Below are positions 36,317 through 43,965 of a DNA stretch of 64,000 nucleotides, piece by piece. The number at the start of each line of letters is the position of its first letter. Position 1 is the first letter of the stretch. The translations under genes were made by a program, and so were the position numbers. The notes under the pieces were generated by a model. The model searched no databases and had not been told where the DNA came from. It was given only the letters and a program-made list of their open reading frames with translations. The stretch covers positions 1-64,000 of the forward strand of contig NZ_BAAAYN010000014.1 in the NCBI RefSeq assembly GCF_039536245.1, written 5' to 3'. The stretch is from Cryptosporangium minutisporangium. Lineage in GTDB: Bacteria > Actinomycetota > Actinomycetes > Mycobacteriales > Cryptosporangiaceae.

Positions 36317-36431
36317 ACGGTTTCGAGCGACACAGCGCAACCGTGCGGACCGACCGAGCCATCGCTGACGGATATCCTGAACGAGTCGCCGACCAGAGGC
36401 TCGGGCGGCACCGACGGGATGTGATGGCAGG

Positions 36432-37229
36432 GTGACCAGCGACGTAACCGACGGAACGGCGGTCGACGGGGCCCGCCGCCGGATGCTCGAGCTGATCGCA
36501 TCCGGATCACTCGAGCCCGGACAGCGCCTCGGTTCCGAACGGGAACTCGCCAGCGACCTCGGAGTGAGCCGTTCCACCCTGCGGCAAGCCCTGGGCGTGC
36601 TGGAACAGTCCGGGGTGGTGCGTCGGGTGCCCGGCCGCGGCGGCGGGACGTTCGTCAGCCGGGCGAAGATCGAGCGGGACCTGTCCAGCGTCGTGGGGGT
36701 GCCCGCGCTGCTCCGGGCACAGGGGTTCACCGCGGGCTCCCGGGTGATCAGCGCGTCGATCATGGGCGCGGACGACGCCACCGCGTCGGCGCTGGAGCTG
36801 GAGCCGGGTGGGCTGGTCACCGAGATCGTCCGGATCCGGCTGGCCGACGGATCGCCGGTCTCGCTGGAGCACGCGCGGTTACCGGCGAGCCGATTCCCCG
36901 GGTTACTGGAGCTACCGCTCGGCGGATCGGTGTACGAGCTGCTCGACGAGCACTACGGCGTGCGGCCGGCCGAGGCGCTGGAGCGGATCGAGGCGGTGTC
37001 GGCGGGAGCGGACGAAGCGTCGGTGCTCGACGTCGACGTGCGCGCGCCGCTGTTGTCGATCACCCGGACGGCGAAGGACGCCGACGGCGTCCCGTTCGAG
37101 TTCTCCCACGACCTGTTCCGGGCCGACCGCACCCGCATCCTGGTCCGGACGCCGGGTGCGGCCGGCACCGCCGAGTCGGCCCGAGCTCGCGGCCGGCTCA
37201 TCGACCTGCACACCTGGCCGACGCCGTAG
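36432..37229 (+). CDS. GntR-family regulator, HutC/UTRA subfamily
   Basis: A 265-residue repressor. Residues ~12-80 form a GntR winged helix (RRRMLELIASGSLEPGQRLGSERELASDLGVSRSTLRQALGVLEQSGVVRRVPGRGGGTFV), and the rest is a UTRA ligand-binding domain (RIRLADGSPVSLEHARLPASRFPGLL, and FEFSHDLFRADRTRILV). The start is GTG 36432. It ends the aminotransferase-kinase-SDR set and probably controls it and the divergent permease in response to an intermediate. Confidence 0.9.
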   Translation: MTSDVTDGTAVDGARRRMLELIASGSLEPGQRLGSERELASDLGVSRSTLRQALGVLEQSGVVRRVPGRGGGTFVSRAKIERDLSSVVGVPALLRAQGFTAGSRVISASIMGADDATASALELEPGGLVTEIVRIRLADGSPVSLEHARLPASRFPGLLELPLGGSVYELLDEHYGVRPAEALERIEAVSAGADEASVLDVDVRAPLLSITRTAKDADGVPFEFSHDLFRADRTRILVRTPGAAGTAESARARGRLIDLHTWPTP

Positions 37230-37247
37230 CGGCGCGATCCGATCCAC

Positions 37248-37739
37248 TCAGGGGGCCGACGTCGTCTCCTCGACGGGCGGCGCCGTGGTCGGGATGGGCT
37301 GCGGTGCCTCCGCCGAACCGCGGGGAATCGCCGGGTCCGGCAGCTTGGGAGTGACCGTGGGATTCGGAGTGTCGGTCGACGACGGCCTCGGGGTGTCCGA
37401 CGTAGTGGGGGTGGCGGCCTCGGTCGGGCCGAGGACGGTCGGAAGCGCGCTGCGCGGCGTCGCGCTCGGGTCGTAGGAGGAGGTCGCGGGCAGCCGGGTG
37501 AGCTGGTCCGAGGGCGCCTGGCTCGGCCGGATCGGTTCCTCCCGCACCTGCGTGAGGAGTACCAGCACGGCGATCGCCGAGATTGCCGCGGCCAGCGCCA
37601 TGCCGAGGTAGAGACCTCGGCGGGGCGGCACGCGTCGTCCGGTCGGCGGCGCCGCTGGGCGGAGGTCGGCTGCGGTCACCTGGTCGGCCCGCGCGGTCAG
37701 GGCGTCGGTCAGGCGCTGCTCGAGTTGGGTGGGCGTCAT
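37248..37739 (-). CDS. Membrane protein, probable anti-sigma factor
   Basis: A 163-residue protein with a ~50-residue cytoplasmic N-terminus (PTQLEQRLTDALTARADQVTAADLRP), one TM helix (LYLGMALAAAISAIAVLVLL, about 50-69) and a Ser/Thr/Pro-rich outside tail. It starts at ATG 37739, overlapping the sigma-factor stop by ATGA. Position and topology indicate an anti-sigma factor for that sigma, but no zinc (HxxxCxxC) motif is present. The exported tail resembles low-complexity cell-wall-exposed linkers. Confidence 0.7.
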   Translation of the reverse strand: MTPTQLEQRLTDALTARADQVTAADLRPAAPPTGRRVPPRRGLYLGMALAAAISAIAVLVLLTQVREEPIRPSQAPSDQLTRLPATSSYDPSATPRSALPTVLGPTEAATPTTSDTPRPSSTDTPNPTVTPKLPDPAIPRGSAEAPQPIPTTAPPVEETTSAP

Positions 37740-38410
37740 CGGCCGGCCTCCAGCAGCTTCTCCAGGGCGGCGAGCGCACGGCTGGCGGTGGACTTGACGG
37801 TGCCGCGGGAGATCCCCAGCGTCTCGGCGATCTGGGCCTCGCTCAGGTCCGACCAGTACCGCAGGACCAGCACCTCCCGCTGGCGCCGCGGCAACCGACG
37901 GAGCGCGGCGAGCACCTCGCGGTGCTCCTCGGCCAGCAGCAGGCTCTCGTCGGTGGGCGGACCGTACTCCACCCGCGCCGGTGCGGCCCGGAACGTCCGG
38001 CGGCGGCGCAGGACGGAGCGAGCGGCGTTGACCACGGAGGTGTTCAGGTACGCGTCCGGGTTCTCGACGCGGGACATCGAGGCGCCGTGCCGACGGTAGG
38101 CAGCGGCGAAAGCGTCCTGGACGACGTCCTCCGCGGTGGGAAGGTCGTCGACGAGCAGCACCGCCAGCTGGACGAGCGCGAGCCGCCGGTGGTGGTAGAG
38201 CTCGACGAGGTCCGGGCCGGCACCGCCCCTCGATCCGGCCACCGCACTCCGCGGCGTCCACGCCAGTTCCTCGGGCTCGGCGGCGCCGTCCGGGCCGGCT
38301 GCCGGCCCCAGGGGCTCGGCAGCGGGCCCCGCCGTCCAGCGCAGGAGCCGGCCCCACCACCGGCGCCCGCCGGGGTGAGCCGGCGCGGCCGGGAGAACCA
38401 ACGTCGTCAT
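37736..38410 (-). CDS. Extracytoplasmic-function sigma factor (SigE/SigM-type)
   Basis: A 224-residue sigma-70 factor. Region 2 is at about 68-135 (VELYHHRRLALVQLAVLLVDDLPTAEDVVQDAFAAAYRRHG), region 4 at 155-215 (LRRLPRRQREVLVLRYWSDLSEAQIAETLGISRGTVKSTASRALAALEKLL). A ~60-residue N-terminal Pro/Gly/Ala-rich extension precedes region 2 and is unusual. The start is ATG 38410 with GAGGAT upstream, ten bases after the Pro-rich gene. The overlapping gene downstream is the probable anti-sigma. Confidence 0.9.
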   Translation of the reverse strand: MTTLVLPAAPAHPGGRRWWGRLLRWTAGPAAEPLGPAAGPDGAAEPEELAWTPRSAVAGSRGGAGPDLVELYHHRRLALVQLAVLLVDDLPTAEDVVQDAFAAAYRRHGASMSRVENPDAYLNTSVVNAARSVLRRRRTFRAAPARVEYGPPTDESLLLAEEHREVLAALRRLPRRQREVLVLRYWSDLSEAQIAETLGISRGTVKSTASRALAALEKLLEAGR

Positions 38411-38420
38411 CGGCTGATCC

Positions 38421-39077
38421 TCACCGATGTGGGGTGCTGGGCGCGATCGGTGCCGGCGCGCGTGTCTTCGCCGGTACCGGGGCCTTCGGCGTCACGGTGA
38501 TCGGCGGCGAGGTGGCGGGCGCGGGCTGCGGAGCGGCGGGCGCCGGCGTCTCGGTGCCGCAGTACGTGGGGGCCGGGGTCGCGGGCTCGACCGGAGCCGG
38601 GGTGGCGGACTCGACCGGGGGCACGGTCTCGGCCGGGGCGGGGGTGGCGGACTCGACCGGGAGCGCGGTCTCGGCGGGCGCCGGGGGCGCGGTCCCGGCG
38701 GGCGCGTCGGTCGGAGCCGGGACCGGCCGGGCCGGAGTAGGCGCGACCGTGACCGGCGGCGACGCCGGGATCGGCCGGGCCGGCGTCGGCGCGACCGTGA
38801 CCGGCGGCGACGTCGGAATCGGCCGGGCCGGGTCGGCCGTGGTCGTGGCGCACGGACCGGTCGGCTCCGTGCCGGGCGTAACCGTGCTCGGCGCGGCCGG
38901 CGAGGGCGCCACGGTCGTCGGCGCGACCGTCGGGTCCGTGGCCACCGGGGAGGGCGTCGGCGGCGGCCCGCCCCCGGACATCGCGGCGTTCGCCGCCAGA
39001 CCGCCGCCGACGACGAGGGTCGCGGTCGCCGCAGCGGTGAGCACTAACGTGCGCGGGCGGAGGCGGGGCAGAGGCAC
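38421..39077 (-). CDS. Pro/Ala/Thr-rich exported or membrane-anchored protein
   Basis: A 218-residue protein with an N-terminal hydrophobic segment (LVLTAAATATLVVGGGLAANAA, about 12-33) and then a low-complexity region in which SPPVTVAPTPARP(I/V)P recurs nearly exactly twice and AET(A/V)(L/P)PVESATPAP-like units twice more. Two cysteines (one near residue 80, one in PTYCGTETPAP) could form a disulfide. The start is GTG 39077 with GGGAG five bases upstream; the frame extends to 39209. It sits ten bases before the sigma gene, so co-expression is likely. No domain is recognised. Confidence 0.6.
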   Translation of the reverse strand: MPLPRLRPRTLVLTAAATATLVVGGGLAANAAMSGGGPPPTPSPVATDPTVAPTTVAPSPAAPSTVTPGTEPTGPCATTTADPARPIPTSPPVTVAPTPARPIPASPPVTVAPTPARPVPAPTDAPAGTAPPAPAETALPVESATPAPAETVPPVESATPAPVEPATPAPTYCGTETPAPAAPQPAPATSPPITVTPKAPVPAKTRAPAPIAPSTPHR

Positions 39078-39255
39078 GAACGCTCCCGGGGTCAGGGGCC
39101 CCCATTCGGGCCCGTCACCCCTCCAGACGCCCGAGTCACCCCGAGGTTGCTCCGTTCGCCCGACGATTTCCGCGCCGCCGACGCGAGACGACGCCGAATC
39201 GGTCTCCACCGCGCGCGTGGAGCCGCCGTCGATCCGGCCGTGCGGGGAAGCCCGC

Positions 39256-40374
39256 TCAGCCGACGGCGGGTGACAGCACGGCCTCGGTGCGGAGGCGGTA
39301 GCCCCGCTTGATCACGGTCTCCACCAGATCCGCCTCGCCGAGCGCCGCCCGCAACCGGGTGATCGCCATCTCCACCGCGTGGTCCCCCGCGTCACCGGCC
39401 GGCAGCACCTCACGCAGCTCCGTCCGGCTGAACACCCGCCCTGGCCTGCTGGCGAGCGCCCGCAGCACCGCCATCGACGCCGGCGGCGCGGCCACCGGAG
39501 CCCCGTCCACCATCACGGCGAAGCCGCGGACCTGCACCTGGTGGTCGCGCACCTGGAACGTGGGGCAGCGGGCAGGCAGCTCGGTCGCGACCGACCGCAC
39601 CAGCGCCCCCAGCCGGTACCGCTCCGGGCTGACCACCGGGATCCCCCGCCGGACCAGCACCGACGCGGTCACCGGCCCGACGCAGGCCGCGAGCACCGAC
39701 GTCGCGAACGCTTTTCCGACCGCCTCGCCCTTGCCGCAGGCGTCCGCCGTCGCCATGAAGTTCGCCGACGCCGCCGCGCTGGTGAACGTCACCGCGTCGA
39801 CCGCACCGGCGCACACGCTCTCGACCAGCCGCCGCAGTGGCGCGATGTCCTCCGGCGGCACCCACCGGTAGACCTCGACCTCCACGACCTCGGCACCCGC
39901 CTCGGTGAGTGCGGTGGCCACGTCGCGGAGCGGTTCGCCGTGCAGCTGGATCGCCACCCGCTTGCCGGCCACACCGGCCGCCAGCAGGTAGTCCAGCACC
40001 TCGGCGCTGGTCTCGGACGCGGCGTGCCACTCCTCGGTGAGGCCGGCCGCCCGGATCGCGCCGCGCGCCTTCGGCCCGCGGGCCAGCACCGTCGCGTCGT
40101 GCAGCACCGCGCGGACCGGCTCGGCCAGGCCCCAACCCTCGGTGGCCTCCATCCAGCCCCGGAAACCGATGCCCGTGGTGGCCACGACGATGTCCGGCGG
40201 TTTCGCCAGCAGGTCACGGGTGGTCGCCGCGAGCATGTCGTCGTCGGGGAGCGGGATGATCCGCAGGGCGGGTGCCAGCACGACCCGCGCCCCTCGACGT
40301 TCGAGCAGAGCGGCGAGCTCGTCCTTTCGCCGTTCGGCGGTCACGGCAACGGTAAAGCCCTCGAGCTCACTCAT
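39256..40374 (-). CDS. nnaR: Uroporphyrinogen-III synthase-like regulator with winged helix (NnaR-like)
   Basis: A 372-residue two-domain protein. The first ~260 residues have the HemD fold (GFTVAVTAERRKDELAALLERRGARV, VVATTGIGFRGWMEA, VTFTSAAAS). The last ~95 residues form an OmpR-type winged helix (LRALASRPGRVFSRTELREVLPAG, DHAVEMAITRLRAALG, VETVIKRGYRL). This architecture is that of Streptomyces NnaR, which with GlnR activates nitrite/nitrate assimilation. The start is ATG 40374. It follows nirB-nirD by 61 bases on the same strand, which fits regulator-target linkage; a genuine HemD enzyme for sirohaem supply is the alternative. Confidence 0.82.
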   Translation of the reverse strand: MSELEGFTVAVTAERRKDELAALLERRGARVVLAPALRIIPLPDDDMLAATTRDLLAKPPDIVVATTGIGFRGWMEATEGWGLAEPVRAVLHDATVLARGPKARGAIRAAGLTEEWHAASETSAEVLDYLLAAGVAGKRVAIQLHGEPLRDVATALTEAGAEVVEVEVYRWVPPEDIAPLRRLVESVCAGAVDAVTFTSAAASANFMATADACGKGEAVGKAFATSVLAACVGPVTASVLVRRGIPVVSPERYRLGALVRSVATELPARCPTFQVRDHQVQVRGFAVMVDGAPVAAPPASMAVLRALASRPGRVFSRTELREVLPAGDAGDHAVEMAITRLRAALGEADLVETVIKRGYRLRTEAVLSPAVG

Positions 40375-40435
40375 CTGTTCCACCCCGCCACGATTCGTGA
40401 GTTCGGCTGCGCCTCCGGGCGTGACCCGGAACCCA

Positions 40436-40810
40436 TCACTGCAGACCGACCTCGACAACGCCGTCGCGGACCCGGACCGGCCAGGTCGGAAGGGCGGGCA
40501 CCGCCGGATCCGAGAGGCACACCCCCGTCACCAGGTCGAACACCTGCTTGTGCAGCGGGGAGGCCACCGTCCGACGCCCGCCGCGAGTGCCGACCAGACC
40601 TCTGGAGACTACCTGAGCACCGGTGAACGGGTCACGGTTCCCAACGGCGAACACCTGGTCATCCCATAGCCTAAACAGGGCGATTTGGGCACCGTCGAAC
40701 AGGGCACACGCACCGCGTTCGGGCAGCAGGTCGGTCAGGCGGCAGGCCGACCGCCACTGGAGCGGGACGGACGGAGCGGAGACCGTCTCCGGGGACGCAG
40801 TCACCGTCAT
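40436..40810 (-). CDS. nirD: Nitrite reductase small subunit NirD
   Basis: A 124-residue Rieske-fold small subunit of the assimilatory NADH nitrite reductase. It has a GACALFDGAQIALFRLWDDQVFAVGNRDPFTGAQVVSRG core and a GRRTVASPLHKQVFDLVTGVCL segment, as in NirD. The CxH/CxxC iron-sulfur ligands of true Rieske proteins are absent, which is normal for NirD. It starts at ATG 40810, overlapping the nirB stop by ATGA. Confidence 0.93.
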   Translation of the reverse strand: MTVTASPETVSAPSVPLQWRSACRLTDLLPERGACALFDGAQIALFRLWDDQVFAVGNRDPFTGAQVVSRGLVGTRGGRRTVASPLHKQVFDLVTGVCLSDPAVPALPTWPVRVRDGVVEVGLQ

Positions 40811-43344
40811 CGGGGCATTACCTCCAGGGTCGGGCCGGCCACCAGGGTCGGTGCCGGCGTCTCGCCAGGACGCGCGGGCCGGGGCTGGCCGCGCTCGTAG
40901 ACGACTTCGATGCTCGAATCGGACACACCAGGGGCGTTGATGAAGGGCACGAACCGGGCCAGTCGCTCCGGGTCGGCGAGCGTGTCCGCCCACTCGTCGG
41001 AGTAGTTGGCGACGTGGGCCGCCATCGACGCGTCCAGATCCGCATTGATGCCGAGCACGTCGTCGCAGACGACCGAGCGCAGGTAGTCCAGTCCGCCGTC
41101 CAGGCTCTCCAGCCAGGCGGCGGTGCGCTGCAGGCGCTCGCCGGTCCGGATGTAGAACATCAGGATCCGGTCGATGTATGTCAGCAGTGTTTCGGTGTCG
41201 AGATCACTGGCGAACAGGTCCGCGTGCCGGGGGCGGAATCCCCCGTTTCCGGCGACGTAGAGGTTCCAGCCGTTGTCAGTGGCGATCACCCCGATGTCCT
41301 TGCTGCGGGCCTCCGCGCACTCACGGGCACAGCCGGAGACCGCCATCTTGATCTTGTGCGGTGCCCGCAGGCCCCGGTAACGGAGCTCCAGGTCGATCGC
41401 GAGGCCCACCGAGTCCTGTACGCCGTAGCGGCACCAGGTCTGGCCGACGCAGGACTTCACGGTGCGCAGCGACTTGCCGTACGCCTGTCCGGACTCGAAG
41501 CCGGCCTCGACCAGGCGCCTCCAGATCGCCGGGAGCTGGTCGAGCCGCGCACCGAACAGGTCGATCCGCTGGCCACCGGTGATCTTCGTGTAGAGGTTGA
41601 AATCGCGGGCGACCTCGCCGATCACGATTAGCTTCTCCGGCGTGATCTCCCCGCCGGGGATCCGCGGCACGACCGAGTAGGTGCCGTTGCGCTGCATGTT
41701 CGCCAGCGCGTGGTCGTTGGTGTCCTGCAGCGCCGCCTGCTCGCCGTCGAGGATGTAGCCGTTGCCGAGGCTGGCCAGGATCCCCGCGACCGCCGGCTTG
41801 CACAGGTCGCAGCCGCCGCCGGTGCCGTGCGCGGCGATCAAGCCGGAGAACGTCCGGATGCCGGACGTCCGGATCAGCTCGAAAAGCTCCGCGCGGGAGT
41901 ACTCGAAGTGCTCGCAGAGCGCCTTGCTGACGTGCACACCGCACTCGTCGAGCAGCGTCTTGAGCATCGGGATGCAGGAGCCGCAGCTGGTGCCGGCGCG
42001 GGTGCACGCCTTGATCGCCGGGACGTCGGTGGCGTCCTGCTCGGTGATCGCGGTGACGATGTCCTTCTTCGTCACTGCGTTGCACGTACAGACCTGGTCG
42101 TCGTCACCGAGCGCGCCAGCTCCCGCGCCGTCGCCGAGCAGCAGCGTGTCCGGCGCGGCGGGCAGCGGACGACCGGCCAGCGGACGCAGACCGGCGTACG
42201 CGGACGCGTCCCCGACCAGGACGCCGCCGAGCAGCGTCCGGGCGTCGTCGGAGAGCACCAGCTTCTTGTAGATGCCGGCGACCGGGTCGGAGAAGACGAC
42301 GTCGAGCGTCTCCGTGTCACCGGAGCCGCCGACCCTTCCGAAGCTGGCCACCTCGACACCGAGCAGCTTGAGCTTGGTGGACATGTCCGGGTCGGCCAGC
42401 TCCGCGGTGCCGCCGAGCAGCCGGTCGGCGACCACCTCGGCCATCGCGTAGCCGGGTGCGACCAGCCCGTAGACCGCGCCCTCGACCGCGGCGCACTCGC
42501 CGATCGCCCAGATCGCCGAGTCATCGGTGCGGCACGACCGGTCGACCAGGACGCCGCCCCGCGTGCCGACCGGCAGCCCGGCCTCCCGGGCCAGCTCGTC
42601 CCGGGCCCGGATACCGGCGGCGAAGACCACCAGCTTGGCCTCGAGGCGGCTGCCGTCGGTGAGCGTCGCGGCGGTGACCCGCCCGGCGTCGTCCGCCTCC
42701 AGGGACGCGGTGCCGACACCGGCGTGCACCTGGACACCGAGCTGCTCGACCAGCCGGCGGAGGGCCTCCCCGCCACCGGCGTCGACCTGCTGCGGCATCA
42801 GATGCGGCGCGAACTCCACCACGTGGACCGGGACGCCGAGGTCACGCAGACCACCGGCTGCCTCCAGCCCGAGCAGACCGCCACCGACGACGATCGCGGA
42901 GCCACCGGCGGCGCGAACCGCGGCCGCCTCGGCCCGGATCCCGTCCAGGTCGTCGAGCGTGCGGTAGACGTGACACCCGGTCAGGTCGGCTCCGGGTACC
43001 GGCGGCACGAACGCGCGCGAGCCGGTGGCGAGCACCAGGGCGTCGTAGGTCAGTTCGCGGCCGGACTCAGTACGTACCGTGCGTGCGTTCCGGTCGATCG
43101 TGACCGCCGGGTCGCCGAGGTGACAGGTACGCCGTCCGCCGTCGTACCACCCGTCCGGCACGAGCCCGAGGCCGGCATCCGGGTCGGTGAGGTAGCGGGA
43201 GAGCGCGACCCGGTCGTAGGCGTGGTGGGTCTCCTCGCCGAGGACGGTGACGGTCCAGCGGTCGGACTGGTCGCGATCGGCGATCGCCTCCACCATCCGC
43301 TGTCCGACCATGCCGTGGCCGACGACGACCAGGTGGCGGCTCAT
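40807..43344 (-). CDS. nirB: Assimilatory nitrite reductase (NAD(P)H) large subunit NirB
   Basis: An 845-residue enzyme reducing nitrite to ammonia in the cytoplasm. Domains in order: pyridine-nucleotide/FAD oxidoreductase with VVGHGMVGQR at the start and AIVVGGGLLGLEAAG near 150; BFD-like [2Fe-2S] module with CTCNAV and CTRAGTSCGSC cysteines (about 415-455); ferredoxin-like repeat domains; and the sirohaem/[4Fe-4S] site with SCVGQTWCRYG (about 630) and CARECAEARSKD (about 673). The start is ATG 43344, overlapping the upstream 51-residue ORF. With nirD and nnaR it forms a complete assimilation unit. No nitrate reductase is in view. Confidence 0.97.
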   Translation of the reverse strand: MSRHLVVVGHGMVGQRMVEAIADRDQSDRWTVTVLGEETHHAYDRVALSRYLTDPDAGLGLVPDGWYDGGRRTCHLGDPAVTIDRNARTVRTESGRELTYDALVLATGSRAFVPPVPGADLTGCHVYRTLDDLDGIRAEAAAVRAAGGSAIVVGGGLLGLEAAGGLRDLGVPVHVVEFAPHLMPQQVDAGGGEALRRLVEQLGVQVHAGVGTASLEADDAGRVTAATLTDGSRLEAKLVVFAAGIRARDELAREAGLPVGTRGGVLVDRSCRTDDSAIWAIGECAAVEGAVYGLVAPGYAMAEVVADRLLGGTAELADPDMSTKLKLLGVEVASFGRVGGSGDTETLDVVFSDPVAGIYKKLVLSDDARTLLGGVLVGDASAYAGLRPLAGRPLPAAPDTLLLGDGAGAGALGDDDQVCTCNAVTKKDIVTAITEQDATDVPAIKACTRAGTSCGSCIPMLKTLLDECGVHVSKALCEHFEYSRAELFELIRTSGIRTFSGLIAAHGTGGGCDLCKPAVAGILASLGNGYILDGEQAALQDTNDHALANMQRNGTYSVVPRIPGGEITPEKLIVIGEVARDFNLYTKITGGQRIDLFGARLDQLPAIWRRLVEAGFESGQAYGKSLRTVKSCVGQTWCRYGVQDSVGLAIDLELRYRGLRAPHKIKMAVSGCARECAEARSKDIGVIATDNGWNLYVAGNGGFRPRHADLFASDLDTETLLTYIDRILMFYIRTGERLQRTAAWLESLDGGLDYLRSVVCDDVLGINADLDASMAAHVANYSDEWADTLADPERLARFVPFINAPGVSDSSIEVVYERGQPRPARPGETPAPTLVAGPTLEVMPR

Positions 43345-43496
43345 GCCGCCGCTCCGTAGGTCTCGGCCGTGGCCCAGTCGGAGACCAGGGCGTCGGCGTC
43401 GTCGGGACGGTCGTCAGCAAAGACTCCGAAGTCAAGCTCGGTGCCCTCGTAATCCGGCTCGTCGAGTTCGATGAACATCCGGTCGAAGCTGGTCAT
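43341..43496 (-). CDS. Small acidic ORF coupled to nirB
   Basis: A 51-residue ORF from ATG 43496 to a stop that overlaps the nirB ATG by four bases. The product is acidic (many Asp/Glu in FIELDEPDYEGTELDFGVFADDRPDDADA) and has aromatic residues and no signal or TM segment. The composition is that of a real protein, not a shadow. I do not recognise the family. It may be needed for translation of nirB by coupling or be a partner of the enzyme. Confidence 0.6.
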   Translation of the reverse strand: MTSFDRMFIELDEPDYEGTELDFGVFADDRPDDADALVSDWATAETYGAAA

Positions 43497-43519
43497 GGCC
43501 ACGAGAGTCGCCAGAGCCG

Positions 43520-43546
43520 GTTTCGATGCCGGTTCGCAAATATTTC
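43520..43546 (-). promoter_or_regulatory. GlnR-like 11-bp periodic boxes upstream of nir genes
   Basis: On the minus strand GAAAT-n6-GAACC-n6-GAAAC occupies 43546 to 43520, three 5-base boxes at 11-base spacing, 24 bases before the first start. GlnR sites of actinomycetes are gTnAC/GaAAC boxes at this spacing, and GlnR is known to control nirB in this phylum. The middle box departs from consensus, so the call is tentative. Confidence 0.4.
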
Positions 43547-43576
43547 TGCGGCGAAAACTGGATCTCACACGGAGCG

Positions 43577-43600
43577 GGCCGGGCGGTGCGCCGCCCGGCC
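43577..43600 (-). terminator. 10-bp GC stem with TGCG loop
   Basis: GGCCGGGCGG and CCGCCCGGCC are perfect complements around TGCG, lying between the 84-residue gene (43614-43868) and the nir promoter. It would insulate the nir operon from the upstream gene. Confidence 0.7.
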
Positions 43601-43613
43601 TGTGCCGCGTTGA

Positions 43614-43868
43614 TCAGAACGCTGAGTAACGACGGCGCCGGACGGCCGGCCTGCCGTCGGCGTCCCGCCGGATGTCGTGCGTCGCTCCCGGGGGTAGCGG
43701 CTCCTCGTCCGCGGCGTCCCGGGATCGGTCGACCTCGACCGCCTCGCCACGCGCGATCAGATCGGCGATGAATTTCTCCGCGGCCTCGACCTCGGCGGCG
43801 GACTGCTCGGCCGTTTCGACGGCTCGTCGTGCAGCGCTCACGCCTGCCTCCCGAATGCTGGCCGACAC
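43614..43868 (-). CDS. Hypothetical 84-residue helical protein
   Basis: Starts at GTG 43868. The N-terminal half is Ala/Glu-rich and predicted helical (ETAEQSAAEVEAAEKFIADLIARGE); the C-terminal half is polar and ends in a basic VRRRRYSAF. No known domain is recognised. The composition looks like a genuine actinomycete small protein, and a terminator follows. The ribosome site is weak, so the start is uncertain. Confidence 0.55.
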   Translation of the reverse strand: MSASIREAGVSAARRAVETAEQSAAEVEAAEKFIADLIARGEAVEVDRSRDAADEEPLPPGATHDIRRDADGRPAVRRRRYSAF

Positions 43869-43965
43869 GCCAGGATCGTCATGGACTTACCCACCACATC
43901 GACGGTAACTCGTCCGGAGCCGCTTGGGACCGTGCCAAGAATCCCGAAAACCGGACGCCCCGCCC

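Noticed and set aside
22919-37229. Bacterial microcompartment locus
   Set aside because: None of the reading frames resembles a BMC shell domain or the usual aldehyde dehydrogenase; only encapsulated-pathway enzyme families are present.
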